A DNA stretch of 64,000 nucleotides from Bradyrhizobium sp. CCGB01 (GCF_024199795.1 NZ_JANADK010000001.1:806001-870000), one strand, 5' to 3'. Counted from the stretch's first letter, positions 25,315-34,761 are shown. The notes: generated by a model not told the origin, from the sequence alone. Program-made: numbers and translations.

Positions 25315-26454
25315 ATGCCTTTCGACTTGATCCTGCGCGGCGGCCGCGTGGTTGACCCCTCGCAGAAGCTCGATGCCGTGACGGATGTCGCATTTTCGGG
25401 TGGTAAAGTCGCCGCGATCGGCAGCGGGCTGAAGGCCGATCCTGCTACCGATGTTCGCGACGTCTCGCGCTACATCGTGACGCCGGGGCTGATCGATCTC
25501 CACACCCATGTCTATTGGGGCGGCACCTCGCTCGGCATTGACGCCGAGGAATTCTGCCGCCTGTCCGGCGTCACCACCGCGGTCGATACCGGCAGCGCCG
25601 GTCCCGGCAATTTCGCCGGCTTCCGCAAGCATGTGATCGAGCCGAGCCAGGTCCGCATCCTCGCTTATCTGCACGTCTCGCATGCCGGCATCTTCGGCTT
25701 CTCGCACCGGATCATGGTCGGCGAGAGCGAGGAGCTGCGGCTGATGAATCCGATCGAGGCCGCGAAGGTGGCCGATGCCAACCGCGACCTGATCGTCGGC
25801 ATCAAGGTGCGCGTCGGCCTGCACTCCTCGGGCACCTCGGGGGCGGTGCCGCTCGACATCGCGCTCGAGGTCGCGAACGAGGTCGGCATGCCCCTGATGG
25901 CGCATATCGACCATCCGCCGCCGAGCTATGAGGAGGTGCTGGCGCGCCTGCGTTCCGGCGACGTGCTCACCCATGCGTTCCGCCCTTTCCCGAACACGCC
26001 CGCGACCGCGCAAGGCACGGTGAAGCGCGCGGTGCTCGACGCGCGCGAGCGCGGCGTGCTGTTCGACATCGGCCACGGCAAGGGCTCGTTCGCATTCAAG
26101 ACCGCGCGCGCGATGCTGGCGAACGGCTTCCATCCGGACACGATCTCGTCCGACATTCACCAGCTCTGCATCGACGGCCCGGCCTTCGACCAGGTCACCA
26201 CCATGTCGAAATTCCTGTGCATGGGCTTGGAGCTGTCCGACGTGGTCGCGGCGTCGACGGTGAACGCGGCGATGGCGCTGCGGCGCCCCGAGCTCGGCAG
26301 CCTCAAGCCCGGCAGCGTCGGCGACGCCACGCTTGTTACGGTCAGGCAAGGCCAGTTCGACTATGAAGACGTCGTCGGCGAGCACCTGATCGGTGATCGC
26401 AAGATCGTCTCGGAGGGCGTCGTCATCGGCGGCCGCTGGTGGCATCCGAATTGA
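25315..26454 (+). CDS. Amidohydrolase/deacetylase, COG3964-type metallohydrolase
   Basis: The 379-residue protein has the amidohydrolase superfamily pattern. HTH (His63, His65 in GLIDLHTHVYWGG), a probable carboxylated Lys164 (VGIKVRVG), His197 (LMAHIDHPP), His220 (LTHAFRPF) and Asp280 (SSDIHQLC) form a binuclear site. N- and C-terminal strands build the small beta sandwich. COG3964-type enzymes hydrolyse amides or esters of amino and hydroxy acids; the substrate is not defined. It stands alone just after the att-like repeat. Confidence 0.82.
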   Translation: MPFDLILRGGRVVDPSQKLDAVTDVAFSGGKVAAIGSGLKADPATDVRDVSRYIVTPGLIDLHTHVYWGGTSLGIDAEEFCRLSGVTTAVDTGSAGPGNFAGFRKHVIEPSQVRILAYLHVSHAGIFGFSHRIMVGESEELRLMNPIEAAKVADANRDLIVGIKVRVGLHSSGTSGAVPLDIALEVANEVGMPLMAHIDHPPPSYEEVLARLRSGDVLTHAFRPFPNTPATAQGTVKRAVLDARERGVLFDIGHGKGSFAFKTARAMLANGFHPDTISSDIHQLCIDGPAFDQVTTMSKFLCMGLELSDVVAASTVNAAMALRRPELGSLKPGSVGDATLVTVRQGQFDYEDVVGEHLIGDRKIVSEGVVIGGRWWHPN

Positions 26455-26460
26455 GCGGCG

Positions 26461-27057
26461 CTAACCTTGCTCGCGATAGAATTGCAGCAGGCGTGCGCCC
26501 GCCGGTGAGAGCCAGTCGGGGGCGCCTGCGATATAGCCCTCGACGTAGCCGCTCGCCCCGACCAGATAGGTAATGGGCATGCCGACGAGCGGGAACATCG
26601 CTTTGGACGCTTCGGCTGAAGCGCCATAGGTGTCGGCAAAGCAGGCGAGGTTTTGCACGGCGAGGCTGCCGAGAAATTTGCGGATCTTGGCAAGGTCTTT
26701 GGTGTCCGTGCAGATCGCGACGATGTCGAGCCGGTCGGGCCGCGATCCCGCCAGGCTTGCGAGCGCCGGCAGATCGAGCCGGCAGGCCGCGCACCAGGTC
26801 GCCCAGAAATTGACGAGGGTGATGCGGCCCGGCTTCGCGGTCACCAAGACGTCCCTGCCGCCAATGTCTTGAAGCCTTAGCTGTGGCATCGCCGCGCGCG
26901 GCCGAACCACCGTGAACTGGCTGCGGCCGGCCTCGAACACCGGCGGCCAGCTTGCCTGCGCGCGGCTTGCGCGCGCAGTAGCCAGAAGCACCGGCGCGGC
27001 CATCAGAACCGACCGCCGCGACAGCCCCGAGCCGTTTTCGCGCGCCACGTCACGCAT
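26461..27057 (-). CDS. Tat-exported TlpA-like thioredoxin-fold protein
   Basis: The 198-residue protein has a twin-arginine signal (SRRSVLMAAPVLLATARA) and a periplasmic TlpA/ResA fold with WCAAC (Cys89 and Cys92). ITLVNFWATWCAACRLDLPA is typical of this family. GMPITYLV supplies the cis-Pro. It likely reduces or oxidises a partner thiol in the periplasm. It overlaps the preceding DsrE-like gene by 8 nt, and the DoxX gene comes first, so the three are one transcript. Confidence 0.85.
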   Translation of the reverse strand: MRDVARENGSGLSRRSVLMAAPVLLATARASRAQASWPPVFEAGRSQFTVVRPRAAMPQLRLQDIGGRDVLVTAKPGRITLVNFWATWCAACRLDLPALASLAGSRPDRLDIVAICTDTKDLAKIRKFLGSLAVQNLACFADTYGASAEASKAMFPLVGMPITYLVGASGYVEGYIAGAPDWLSPAGARLLQFYREQG

Positions 27058-27511
27058 GGATATACGCCCAGCCTTTGAGTTGCAGATCGACCACGCGTCC
27101 GATGCCGAACGGGACGAGGCTCGTGCCCGGGATCAGCGGGATCGAGATCTGCTCCTTGGCTTCCGCGATCGTCTTGGACGAGGCGCACATGCTGTAGGTG
27201 AGGTTGGGCAGCGACTGCCGCAACGTTGCGAGCGGCTCGACCAGCGGGGTCTTGTCCGCCCGGAAGACGTCGATGCCCTTGCCGTTGGCGACGACCTCGA
27301 TCAGCAATTTCGCACCCCTCTCGGCAAAGTGCTTGGAGAGATTGGCCGAGTAGCTGATCGCATGACCCATGACATAGGGCTCGTTGCTGTCGATCAGGAT
27401 CACGACGCCCTCAGTGAGGCGATCCTCCTTGGCCGCGGCGGTGCCGCCGGCCGTGAGGATCGCGGTGCCCGCAAGCAGGCCCCTGCGGGACCATCCATTG
27501 GCTGAGATCAT
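27050..27511 (-). CDS. Tat-exported DsrE-family protein
   Basis: The 153-residue protein starts at 27511 with a Tat-like signal (SRRGLLAGTAILTAGG) and then the DsrE fold (RLTEGVVILIDSNEPYVMGH). A single Cys109 (YSMCASSKTI) lies where DsrE-family proteins carry their sulfur-binding or active Cys. Typical DsrE proteins are cytoplasmic, so the export signal is unusual. It overlaps the thioredoxin gene by 8 nt and follows DoxX by 19 nt, which supports a joint role in handling thiol or sulfur groups in the periplasm. Confidence 0.8.
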   Translation of the reverse strand: MISANGWSRRGLLAGTAILTAGGTAAAKEDRLTEGVVILIDSNEPYVMGHAISYSANLSKHFAERGAKLLIEVVANGKGIDVFRADKTPLVEPLATLRQSLPNLTYSMCASSKTIAEAKEQISIPLIPGTSLVPFGIGRVVDLQLKGWAYIHA

Positions 27512-27530
27512 GGCGGTGCCGTCTTCCCGG

Positions 27531-27959
27531 TCAGAATTGCCGGGCAGCAATCGGCGCCTTGCGGCTGCGTCCCCACAACACGAACAGGCTGAGCGCAAGC
27601 AGGACGAGGTTGAGCGGTGTCGTCGCGGCCTCGCCGCGCGAGATATGGAAGGCGAATGCGAAGACCTGCAGCACGCTACAGCCCAGCGCGGCCAGTACCG
27701 TCAGTCGCGGCAGGATGCGGGTCAGTGCCGGCAGGAGGATGCCGATGCCACCGGCGAGATCGACCAGGGCGACGGAGCGAACGAACGTTTCGGAATACTC
27801 GCCCGCAAATGGCATCATCGCGGCGAGCTGCGGAATAGGCGTGGTCAGCTTGACGAACCCTGCCGAGATGAAGACGAAGGCGAGGACGACCTGGGCGGCC
27901 CATAGGCCGATGCGGAGGGCGCGGCCGGGCGTGGCGGTCTCAAGGGTGGTGGTGGACAT
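27531..27959 (-). CDS. DoxX-family membrane protein
   Basis: The 142-residue protein has four hydrophobic helices; the first, ALRIGLWAAQVVLAFVFISA, leads into GFVKLTTP, the DoxX hallmark. Homologues include subunits of thiosulfate:quinone oxidoreductase and other membrane redox complexes. As the first gene of the DoxX, DsrE-like, TlpA-like operon it probably links the periplasmic thiol pair to membrane quinones. The LysR gene at 28062 is divergent. Confidence 0.85.
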   Translation of the reverse strand: MSTTTLETATPGRALRIGLWAAQVVLAFVFISAGFVKLTTPIPQLAAMMPFAGEYSETFVRSVALVDLAGGIGILLPALTRILPRLTVLAALGCSVLQVFAFAFHISRGEAATTPLNLVLLALSLFVLWGRSRKAPIAARQF

Positions 27960-28061
27960 GGGGGGCTCCGATCATTGATGATCGCCACCATTTGATAGTT
28001 TCGCATTCCTACATCATTATATGTTCCGGGATCGGTTCCTTTCCTGGATGTTGATGATCTC

Positions 28062-28946
28062 ATGGATTCCCTGGTCAGCATGAGGGTGTTTTGCCTGGTC
28101 GCCGAGCTGAAGAGCTTTGCGACCGCGGCGCAGCGCCTGCGCATCTCGCCCGCGATGGCGAGCAAGCACGTGATGCAGCTCGAGAAGCGGCTGGGGACGC
28201 GGCTGCTCAACCGGACCAGCCGGCGCGTCAGCCTGAGCGAAAGCGGTGCGCTCTATTTCGAGCAGGCGCGGCAGATGCTCGATTCACTCGATGAGGTCGA
28301 GGCCGCCGTCAGCAACGCCACCGTCGTGCCGCACGGCACGCTACGGCTGACCGCGCCGGTGTGGATGGCGAACACGATCTTCGCGGGCGTGCTGGCCGAC
28401 TATCAGGCGCGATACCCGGATGTGCGGCTCGACGTCGATCTCAGTGGGCGGCTGGTCAATCTGGTCGAGGAAGGATTCGATCTTGCCCTGCGCGCGACCG
28501 CCGCGCCCGACGAGGCGCTGATCGCGCGCCCAATTACCAACGTTCCGTTCTACATGGTGGCCGCGCCGGCCTACCTCAAACGCGCAGGCCGACCGGCCAA
28601 GCTCGCCGATATCGCTGGCCACGCGCTATTGCATTACGCGCTCTATCCCGGCGAGAGCTTCTCCTTTAAGGGCGAGCATGGCCCCGAGAACATCAAGCTC
28701 AATCCGGTGCTGCGCAGCGCCAACGAGACGCTGCTGCACATGGCGGCGCTCGAAGGCATGGGCCTCGCCTTCCTGCCGAAATGGCTGGTCGCCGCGGACA
28801 TCACTGCGGGGCGTCTCGAGCACGTCATGCCCGGCCAGGTCATCTTCGAGGGAAAGCTGTTCGCGGTCTATCCGAGCCGCAAATATCTCTCCGCGAAGGT
28901 GCGAACCTTCATCGACTTCGTCGCCGCCGACAGGCGGATGAGGTGA
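28062..28946 (+). CDS. LysR-family transcriptional regulator
   Basis: The 294-residue protein has an N-terminal winged HTH (MRVFCLVAELKSFATAAQRL, then ISPAMASKHVMQLEKRLG) and a C-terminal effector-binding domain, close in pattern to the CrgA-like branch. The likely start is the ATG at 28062; another ATG (Met7) is in frame. It is divergent from DoxX, 102 nt apart, so it probably controls that redox operon. The effector is unknown. Confidence 0.88.
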   Translation: MDSLVSMRVFCLVAELKSFATAAQRLRISPAMASKHVMQLEKRLGTRLLNRTSRRVSLSESGALYFEQARQMLDSLDEVEAAVSNATVVPHGTLRLTAPVWMANTIFAGVLADYQARYPDVRLDVDLSGRLVNLVEEGFDLALRATAAPDEALIARPITNVPFYMVAAPAYLKRAGRPAKLADIAGHALLHYALYPGESFSFKGEHGPENIKLNPVLRSANETLLHMAALEGMGLAFLPKWLVAADITAGRLEHVMPGQVIFEGKLFAVYPSRKYLSAKVRTFIDFVAADRRMR

Positions 28947-28987
28947 CCGCTACAGCGACCGCGCGATCAACCGCGCGGATGCACCTG

Positions 28988-29713
28988 TCAGTCGCGCCCC
29001 GCCTCCATGATCGCCTTGGCGAGCCGCGCCGGATCGGAGAAGCACAGCTCATGGCTTCCCGGCACCTGCACCAGGCGGAACAGGCCGAGCTTTTCCGACA
29101 GACGCGGATGCCAGCCATAGCTGTGCGGCAGCGCGGTGTCCTCGGTGCAGTTGATGTAGGATTTTGCCAGCGGCATCTCGGCCGGGTTGGCCTTGAGCGC
29201 GATCTTGTCGCTGAAGGTCGCGAGCGGATGCGGATTGAGAATGTCGTAGGCCCTCTGCGCCGTCTCGAGATCGGCATCGTTGATGAAGGCCTCGCGCCAG
29301 ATCGGGAAAGGCAGCACCACCGAGCCGTCGCCGCGCTCGGCCGCGATCGCGTCGAACAGCCCGACATAATGCGGCGGCACCATGTCGTTGAGGCACTCGC
29401 CGTTGTTGGGCACGAAGGCGTTCCAGTAGATCAGCCGGCGGATGCGTTCGGGTACGAGGTCGGCGACGCCGGTGATGACCATGCCGCCATAGGAATGGCC
29501 GAGCAGGATGACATCCTTGAGATTATTCTCGGCGAGGTAGTCGGCGATCGACTGGATCGCTTCCTTCAGCCCCGTCGTCTTGGCATCGCCCGGCCGGTTG
29601 CCCTTGATCGTCGGCAGGTAGACCTGGTGGCCGGCGGCGCGGATGGGGGCCGCAACAGGCTCGAGCTCGGCACCGGTGTGCCAGGCGCCGTGGACGAGAA
29701 CGTAGGTCGACAT
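28988..29713 (-). CDS. Alpha/beta hydrolase
   Basis: The 241-residue protein starts at 29713, with GGAGGAG 9 nt upstream (an extension to 29791 has no site). It reads STYVLVHGAWHTGAELEP and the nucleophile elbow GHSYGGMVITG with Ser. PGSHELCF carries the catalytic His near the C-terminus. The motif set resembles small esterases such as salicylate-ester- or EstC-type hydrolases. The substrate cannot be assigned. It is divergent from the AraC gene. Confidence 0.85.
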   Translation of the reverse strand: MSTYVLVHGAWHTGAELEPVAAPIRAAGHQVYLPTIKGNRPGDAKTTGLKEAIQSIADYLAENNLKDVILLGHSYGGMVITGVADLVPERIRRLIYWNAFVPNNGECLNDMVPPHYVGLFDAIAAERGDGSVVLPFPIWREAFINDADLETAQRAYDILNPHPLATFSDKIALKANPAEMPLAKSYINCTEDTALPHSYGWHPRLSEKLGLFRLVQVPGSHELCFSDPARLAKAIMEAGRD

Positions 29714-29871
29714 GTTGTAGCTCCTCCGCAGGATGTGGTTAGATCGACATGACGCGGGTCCTTTGCGGCGCTCGCGAGGCGCGGCGGACAACTCTTGTTG
29801 CGCGAAGTGTGAACCGGCCGCGGATTTTCCGCTTGTCTGACGCTGAACCGGATTGGTCTCGGAGCGAACTG

Positions 29872-30852
29872 ATGGAGCAGCTCAATTCCGAAGGCCGGCC
29901 CCGGCATCTGGTCTGGGACACCGGGGCAACGCGGCCGGAGGAGCAGTTTTCCTACTATCGCGAGGCGATCTGCCAGGCCTTCATGAACCTGACGCCGGAA
30001 TCGGCGACGACCTCGCGCTTTCCGGCCAAGGTCGAGGCCATCAAGATCGGCACCGGCGCCATCAATCGAGTGGTCTTTCCCGAGCACACCGTGCATCGCT
30101 CGCGCGCCGATATCGCGGCGTCGACCGAGAGCTGCTTCTATCTCAACTTCAAGCTGGCCGGCCGCTGCCGGGTGCTGCAGGGCGGTCGCGACGTCAGCCT
30201 GTCGCGCGGGCAGGTCGGCATCTGCGACAGCGACCGCGAAGTGAGGCTCTTACACGATCGCGGGCCGACGCTGGAGGTTGTTTCCTTCTGGGTGCCTTCG
30301 CGCGAGCTGCGCGACCGGCTGCCGCCTTCCTTCGACTTCAGGGTTGAGCGCGTGTCCGACGATCCCTTCGTCGGGCATCTCATCGCTGAGACCGCACGAT
30401 CACTGAATGCCGGCGCGCTGCGGATGGCGGAAGATGAAGCTATCGGGCTTTTCGGAGTGCTGCTGGACCTCGTCGCGCTGAGCCTGTCTCGCCGCTCGCG
30501 CGCGCAGGCGGCGGAGGCCGCCGGCTTTGCCGATGCGACCGCCCTCGCGCTCCGCCGTGCCGTGCATGAGCGGATGCGCGAGCCTGGGCTGACGGTGGCG
30601 ATTGTCGCGCGCGCGATCGGCATCAGCGAGCGCTATGTGCACAAGCTGTTCGAGCGCGCGGGCACCACATTCTCTGACTACGTCATGGACCGCAGATTGG
30701 ACGGCGCGGCACGGGACCTGAGCGATCCCGCGAAAGTGGACCAGGCGATTGGCTCAATCGCGTTCGACTGGGGCTTCTCCGATCTCTCCCACTTCACGCG
30801 GCGTTTCAAGCAGCGTTTCGGCTGCCGCCCGCGCGACTGGCGGGCGCGATAG
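29872..30852 (+). CDS. AraC-family transcriptional regulator
   Basis: The 326-residue protein from the ATG at 29872 (GGAG upstream; the longer frame to 29749 lacks a site) has an N-terminal ligand-binding domain of the AraC-binding-2 type (cupin-like). A C-terminal AraC HTH follows, with GISERYVHKLFERAGTTFSD and SIAFDWGFSDLSHFTRRFK. It is likely to control the divergent hydrolase gene. It is convergent with the following acyl-CoA dehydrogenase gene, with 8 nt between the stops. Confidence 0.87.
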   Translation: MEQLNSEGRPRHLVWDTGATRPEEQFSYYREAICQAFMNLTPESATTSRFPAKVEAIKIGTGAINRVVFPEHTVHRSRADIAASTESCFYLNFKLAGRCRVLQGGRDVSLSRGQVGICDSDREVRLLHDRGPTLEVVSFWVPSRELRDRLPPSFDFRVERVSDDPFVGHLIAETARSLNAGALRMAEDEAIGLFGVLLDLVALSLSRRSRAQAAEAAGFADATALALRRAVHERMREPGLTVAIVARAIGISERYVHKLFERAGTTFSDYVMDRRLDGAARDLSDPAKVDQAIGSIAFDWGFSDLSHFTRRFKQRFGCRPRDWRAR

Positions 30853-30860
30853 CGCGGCCC

Positions 30861-32006
30861 TTACAGCGATCTGGCGATCAGCAGCTTCATGATCTCGTTG
30901 GTGCCGCCGTAGATCTTCTGGATGCGGGAATCGATGAAGATGCGCGAGATCGGGTATTCCTGCATGTAGCCGTAGCCGCCGAACAGCTGGAGGCATTCGT
31001 CGGCGGTCTGGACCTGCTTGTCCGAGCACCAGTACTTCGCCATCGACGCCGTGACGGTGTCGAGATCCCCGGCGATCAGCTGCTCAATGCACCAGTCGAC
31101 GAAGACGCGCGCGATCATCGCTTCGGTCTTGCGCTCGGCGAGGGTGAAGGCGGTGTTCTGGAAATCCATCAGCGGCTTGCCGAAGGCCTTTCGCTCCTTG
31201 GTGTATTCGGTGGTGAGCTTGACTGCGCGCTCCATCGAGGCGACGGCGCCGACCGCAAGCGACAGACGCTCCTGCGGCAATTGCTGCATCAGCTGCACAA
31301 AGCCCTGGCCTTCCTCCTTGCCGAGCAGGTTTTCCGGCGGCACCGTGACGTTGTCGAAGAACAGCTCCGACGTGTCGGAGGCGTGCAGGCCGATCTTGTC
31401 GAGGTTGCGCCCGCGCTTGTAGCCCTCTGCGCCTGCGGTCTCGACCACGATTAGCGAAATGCCCTTGGCACCCGCGTCGCCGGTGCGCGCGACCACGATG
31501 ACGAGATCGGCGGCCTGGCCGTTGGTGATGAACGTCTTCTGGCCGTTGATGACGTAGGAATTGCCCTGCTTCCTGGCGGTGGTCTTGACGGCCTGCAGAT
31601 CCGAGCCGGTGCCGGGCTCGGTCATGGCGATGGCGCCGACCATCTCGCCGGAAGCCATCTTCGGCAGCCAGCGCTTCTTCTGCTCCTCCGAGCCGTAATT
31701 GAGGATGTAGTGCGCGACGATGGCACTGTGCACGGAGACGCCGGTCGTCAGCTCCGGCACCGTGCTTTCGAGGTCGTCGAGCACGGCGGCCTCATAGGCG
31801 AAGGTCGCGCCCAGGCCGCCATATTCCTCCGGCACGCTCGCCAGCAGCGCGCCCATCTCGCCGAGCCCGCGCCAGGCGAAACGGTCGACCATCTTCTGCT
31901 CGCGCCATTTCTCGGCATGCGGTGCCAGGTCCTTGGCCAGATATTTCCGGAACTGGTCGCGGAAGATTTCGAGCTCTTCGGTCATCCAGGAGGAGCGGTA
32001 GGACAT
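30861..32006 (-). CDS. Acyl-CoA dehydrogenase
   Basis: The 381-residue protein (start ATG at 32006; the longer frame to 32060 has no site) has the ACAD flavin pattern GAIAMTEPGTGSDLQAVKTT and QNTAFTLAERKTEAM. The C-terminal motif is IYGGTNEIMKLLIARSL, with Gly at the usual catalytic Glu. A Glu in QLPQERLSLAVGAV is placed as in isovaleryl- or long-chain acyl-CoA dehydrogenases. It starts beta-oxidation of some acyl-CoA by forming a 2,3 double bond. It is divergent from the hydrolase gene at 32133. Confidence 0.88.
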   Translation of the reverse strand: MSYRSSWMTEELEIFRDQFRKYLAKDLAPHAEKWREQKMVDRFAWRGLGEMGALLASVPEEYGGLGATFAYEAAVLDDLESTVPELTTGVSVHSAIVAHYILNYGSEEQKKRWLPKMASGEMVGAIAMTEPGTGSDLQAVKTTARKQGNSYVINGQKTFITNGQAADLVIVVARTGDAGAKGISLIVVETAGAEGYKRGRNLDKIGLHASDTSELFFDNVTVPPENLLGKEEGQGFVQLMQQLPQERLSLAVGAVASMERAVKLTTEYTKERKAFGKPLMDFQNTAFTLAERKTEAMIARVFVDWCIEQLIAGDLDTVTASMAKYWCSDKQVQTADECLQLFGGYGYMQEYPISRIFIDSRIQKIYGGTNEIMKLLIARSL

Positions 32007-32132
32007 GGTCACCTCGGTCAATGCGGCTTTCCGGCTTGGTAGGCCAGGCGGTCGCGGCAATTATTGTGTTTTCAGGCTGCGCCGGTGACGCTACCAAGGC
32101 GGCCGTAACAGCGTCTGTCGGGATGTCTGATT

Positions 32133-32810
32133 TTGACGACCAAAACCCAAGAGCTCAAGCTCGACATCGAGAACATCGGCACGGTCTCGGCGATCCTGAC
32201 CCAGCCCGACCATGCGCGCGCCTGCTACGTGCTGGCGCATAGCGCCGGCGCCGATATGCGGCATTCCTTCATGGGAAAGGTCGCCGAGGGCCTTGCGGAC
32301 CGCGGCATCGCGACGTTCCGCTTCAATTTCCCTTACATGGAAAAGAAACAGGGGCGTCCCGACCAGCCGGCCGTCGCGCATGCCGCCATCCGTGCGGCGG
32401 TTGCGGAAGCGGCGCAGCTGTGCCCCGGTGTGACGCTCGTCGCGGGCGGAAAATCCTTCGGGGGGCGCATGACGTCGCAGGCGCAATCCAAGGCCCCGTT
32501 GCCTGATGTCAAAGGGCTCGCCTTCCTCGGCTTTCCCCTGCATGCCGACAAGAAGCCGTCGTCCGAGCGTGCCGAGCACCTCGCCGGTATCGCAATCCCC
32601 ATGCTGTTCCTGCAGGGAACGCGCGACGGACTTGCCGATCTCGACCATCTCAAGCCCGTTATCGCGGGGCTCGGCGCGAAGGCGACGCTGCATCAGGTCG
32701 AAGGCGGCGATCACTCCTTCGCGGTGCTGAAGAAGTCGGGCCGAACCAACGACGAGGCGCTGACCGAGGTGCTCGACGCGCTCGCGGCCTGGATCGACCA
32801 ACTCGCCTGA
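32133..32810 (+). CDS. Small alpha/beta hydrolase (KANL3/Tex30-type), TTG start
   Basis: The 225-residue protein starts at TTG 32133; the nearby ATG at 32123 is in another frame. The nucleophile elbow is AGGKSFGGRM, an oxyanion segment is VLAHSAGADMRHSFM, and a late GGDHSF gives the His. The pattern matches the KANL3/Tex30 hydrolase family (dienelactone-hydrolase-related). It is followed 3 nt after its stop by the convergent PanE-like gene. No substrate can be named. Confidence 0.8.
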   Translation: MTTKTQELKLDIENIGTVSAILTQPDHARACYVLAHSAGADMRHSFMGKVAEGLADRGIATFRFNFPYMEKKQGRPDQPAVAHAAIRAAVAEAAQLCPGVTLVAGGKSFGGRMTSQAQSKAPLPDVKGLAFLGFPLHADKKPSSERAEHLAGIAIPMLFLQGTRDGLADLDHLKPVIAGLGAKATLHQVEGGDHSFAVLKKSGRTNDEALTEVLDALAAWIDQLA

Positions 32811-32813
32811 GGC

Positions 32814-33788
32814 TCAGGCCGCGTAGAGCCCCTTGTCGCGGGCCTTCTGGATCGCGAGCGCGGCAATCAGGTCGAGCGTCGGCGTCGACAGGCCGGCGGT
32901 GCGCGCGAAGGCGGCGGGCGCCTTCACCAGCACGTCGATCTCCATGGCGCGGCCGAGCTCGTAATCCTGGAGCAGCGACGGCTTGTGGTTGGGCGCGGGG
33001 CCGCTGCGCGTGACGCGCTTCACCTCGGGGATGAAATGCTGCGCGATGTCGTTGGCCTCGTTCAGCATGCGCGGAATGACCTCGGCGAAGGCGGGGTCGT
33101 CACGCACGCCGCGCGCGGTCTGGCCGGTGAGCAGGCACAGCACCGACAGCGACATGTTGGTCAGCAGCTTTGACCAGATTGCCTCGCGGATCTCCGCCAC
33201 CGGCGGCGATTCCAGTCGCGCATCGTTGAGGACGCCGCGAAGCCTGGTGATGCGCTCGCAATTGCGGTCGTCGCATTCGCCGATCAAGAGGCGGTTGCGG
33301 TCCGGCGTCAGGTTCTGCACAACGCCGGGCGCGATCACCTCGTTGGAGGAGAAGACGACGCCGCCGACGATCCGCTCCTTCGGGATGCAGGCGCGCAAGC
33401 GCCCACCCGGGTCGAGGAAGGAAATGTCCGGCGGCGTCGGATGCCGTGGCGGCAGGCCGATGCCATACCACCAGGGGATACCGTTCTGCGCGAACACAAT
33501 CGCGGTGTCGTCTTGCAACAGCGGCTTGATGCTGGAAACAAGTCCTGTCAGTGCGGTCGCCTTGAGGGTGGAGATCACCACATCCTGCGGACCAAGTTGG
33601 GCCGGATCGCCCGAGGCGTTCACCTTGGCGGTGACCTCGGAATCGCCGACGCGCAGCTTCAGGCCATTGGCGCGGACCGCCTCCAGATGCGCGCCGCGCA
33701 TCACACAACTGACCTCATGGCCGGCGCGGGCCAGCCTGACCGCGATATGGCTGCCGACGGCGCCCGCGCCGAAAATGCAGATGCGCAT
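32814..33788 (-). CDS. 2-dehydropantoate 2-reductase family protein
   Basis: The 324-residue protein starts MRICIFGAGAVGSHIAVRLA at 33788 (a longer frame to 33929 is not preferred). The GAGAVG Rossmann motif, the QNGIPWWYG segment and the C-terminal EAIWSKLLTNMSLS (Lys and Asn of the PanE active site) support the family. As a second paralogue in the window, it may act on another 2-keto acid. It is divergent from the enoyl-CoA hydratase gene at 33947 and convergent with the hydrolase. Confidence 0.85.
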   Translation of the reverse strand: MRICIFGAGAVGSHIAVRLARAGHEVSCVMRGAHLEAVRANGLKLRVGDSEVTAKVNASGDPAQLGPQDVVISTLKATALTGLVSSIKPLLQDDTAIVFAQNGIPWWYGIGLPPRHPTPPDISFLDPGGRLRACIPKERIVGGVVFSSNEVIAPGVVQNLTPDRNRLLIGECDDRNCERITRLRGVLNDARLESPPVAEIREAIWSKLLTNMSLSVLCLLTGQTARGVRDDPAFAEVIPRMLNEANDIAQHFIPEVKRVTRSGPAPNHKPSLLQDYELGRAMEIDVLVKAPAAFARTAGLSTPTLDLIAALAIQKARDKGLYAA

Positions 33789-33946
33789 GGTGTGATGTCC
33801 CGTCCTTGATCCCTTGGATGTCGCCCGGCAGCAGCATGACACAAGCCGCCATGCGATGGACGCGGCCGCCCTACGCCGGAAAGATATGGATCGGAACGAG
33901 CGGCCTCGGCCATAGTGCGCGGCAAACAATGACCGGAGGATCGCCG

Positions 33947-34750
33947 ATGACTGACAGCCCCGTCCTGTGGACCCTGGATGCGCGTGGGGTTGCGACCGTC
34001 ACGTTGAACCGGCCGGAGGTGAACAATGCCTATGACGGCGCGCTGATCGCAGGCGTGCTCGCGGCCATGGACGATCTGGCCAAGAAGCCGGCCTTGCGCA
34101 TCGTCGTGCTCAAGGGCAATGGCAAGCACTTTCAGGCCGGCGCCGACCTCAAATGGATCAACGGCGTGCGGCCGCAATCGGCCGAGGCGAATGAGGCGGC
34201 GTCGCGGGCGACCTTTGAGGCCGTGCAGCGGCTCAACACGCTGCCGATCCCGACCGTCGCGCTGGTGCAGGGCGGCTGTTTTGGCGGCGGCACCGGCGTG
34301 ATTGCGGCTTGCGACGTCGTGATCGCGGCGGACAACGCCCTGTTCTCGATCACCGAAGTGCGCTGGGGCCTGACCGCAGCGATCATCATCCCGCAACTGT
34401 GCGACGCCATTAGTATACGGCAAGTCCGCCGCTACGCGCTGACGGGTGAACGCTTCGGCGCCGAGGACGCCCGCCGCATCGGCCTCGTCCACGAGGTCGT
34501 GCCGCTCGCTGATCTCGAAGTGGCCGGTGCCAAGGTGGTCGAGCAGTTGCTTGCCAACGGGCCGGAGGCGATGGCCGAGACCAAGCGCCTCGCGCTGGAG
34601 AGCTCGTTCGGCGGCATGGCGGTGGACGATGCCGCCTACAAGCGGCTCGTGCAGCTGCATTCGCTCAAGCGTCAGAGCGCGGAGGCAGCGGAGGGGTTGG
34701 CCTCGTTCGCCGAGAAGCGCGCGGCGAATTGGGGTGGCGTGAAGAGCTGA
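33947..34750 (+). CDS. Enoyl-CoA hydratase/isomerase family protein
   Basis: The 267-residue protein from the ATG at 33947 has GGAGGA 7 nt upstream. It has HFQAGADLKWI and GGCFGGGTGV as oxyanion regions. The second catalytic Glu is present (ITEVRWGL), while the first is replaced by Gly. Similarity of pattern to methylglutaconyl-CoA hydratase-like proteins is plausible, because of the ALTGERFGAEDARRIGLV block, but the carboxylated ligand cannot be verified. It stands as a single plus-strand gene next to the PanE-like reductase. Confidence 0.82.
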   Translation: MTDSPVLWTLDARGVATVTLNRPEVNNAYDGALIAGVLAAMDDLAKKPALRIVVLKGNGKHFQAGADLKWINGVRPQSAEANEAASRATFEAVQRLNTLPIPTVALVQGGCFGGGTGVIAACDVVIAADNALFSITEVRWGLTAAIIIPQLCDAISIRQVRRYALTGERFGAEDARRIGLVHEVVPLADLEVAGAKVVEQLLANGPEAMAETKRLALESSFGGMAVDDAAYKRLVQLHSLKRQSAEAAEGLASFAEKRAANWGGVKS

Positions 34751-34761
34751 GCGCTTCCCCC

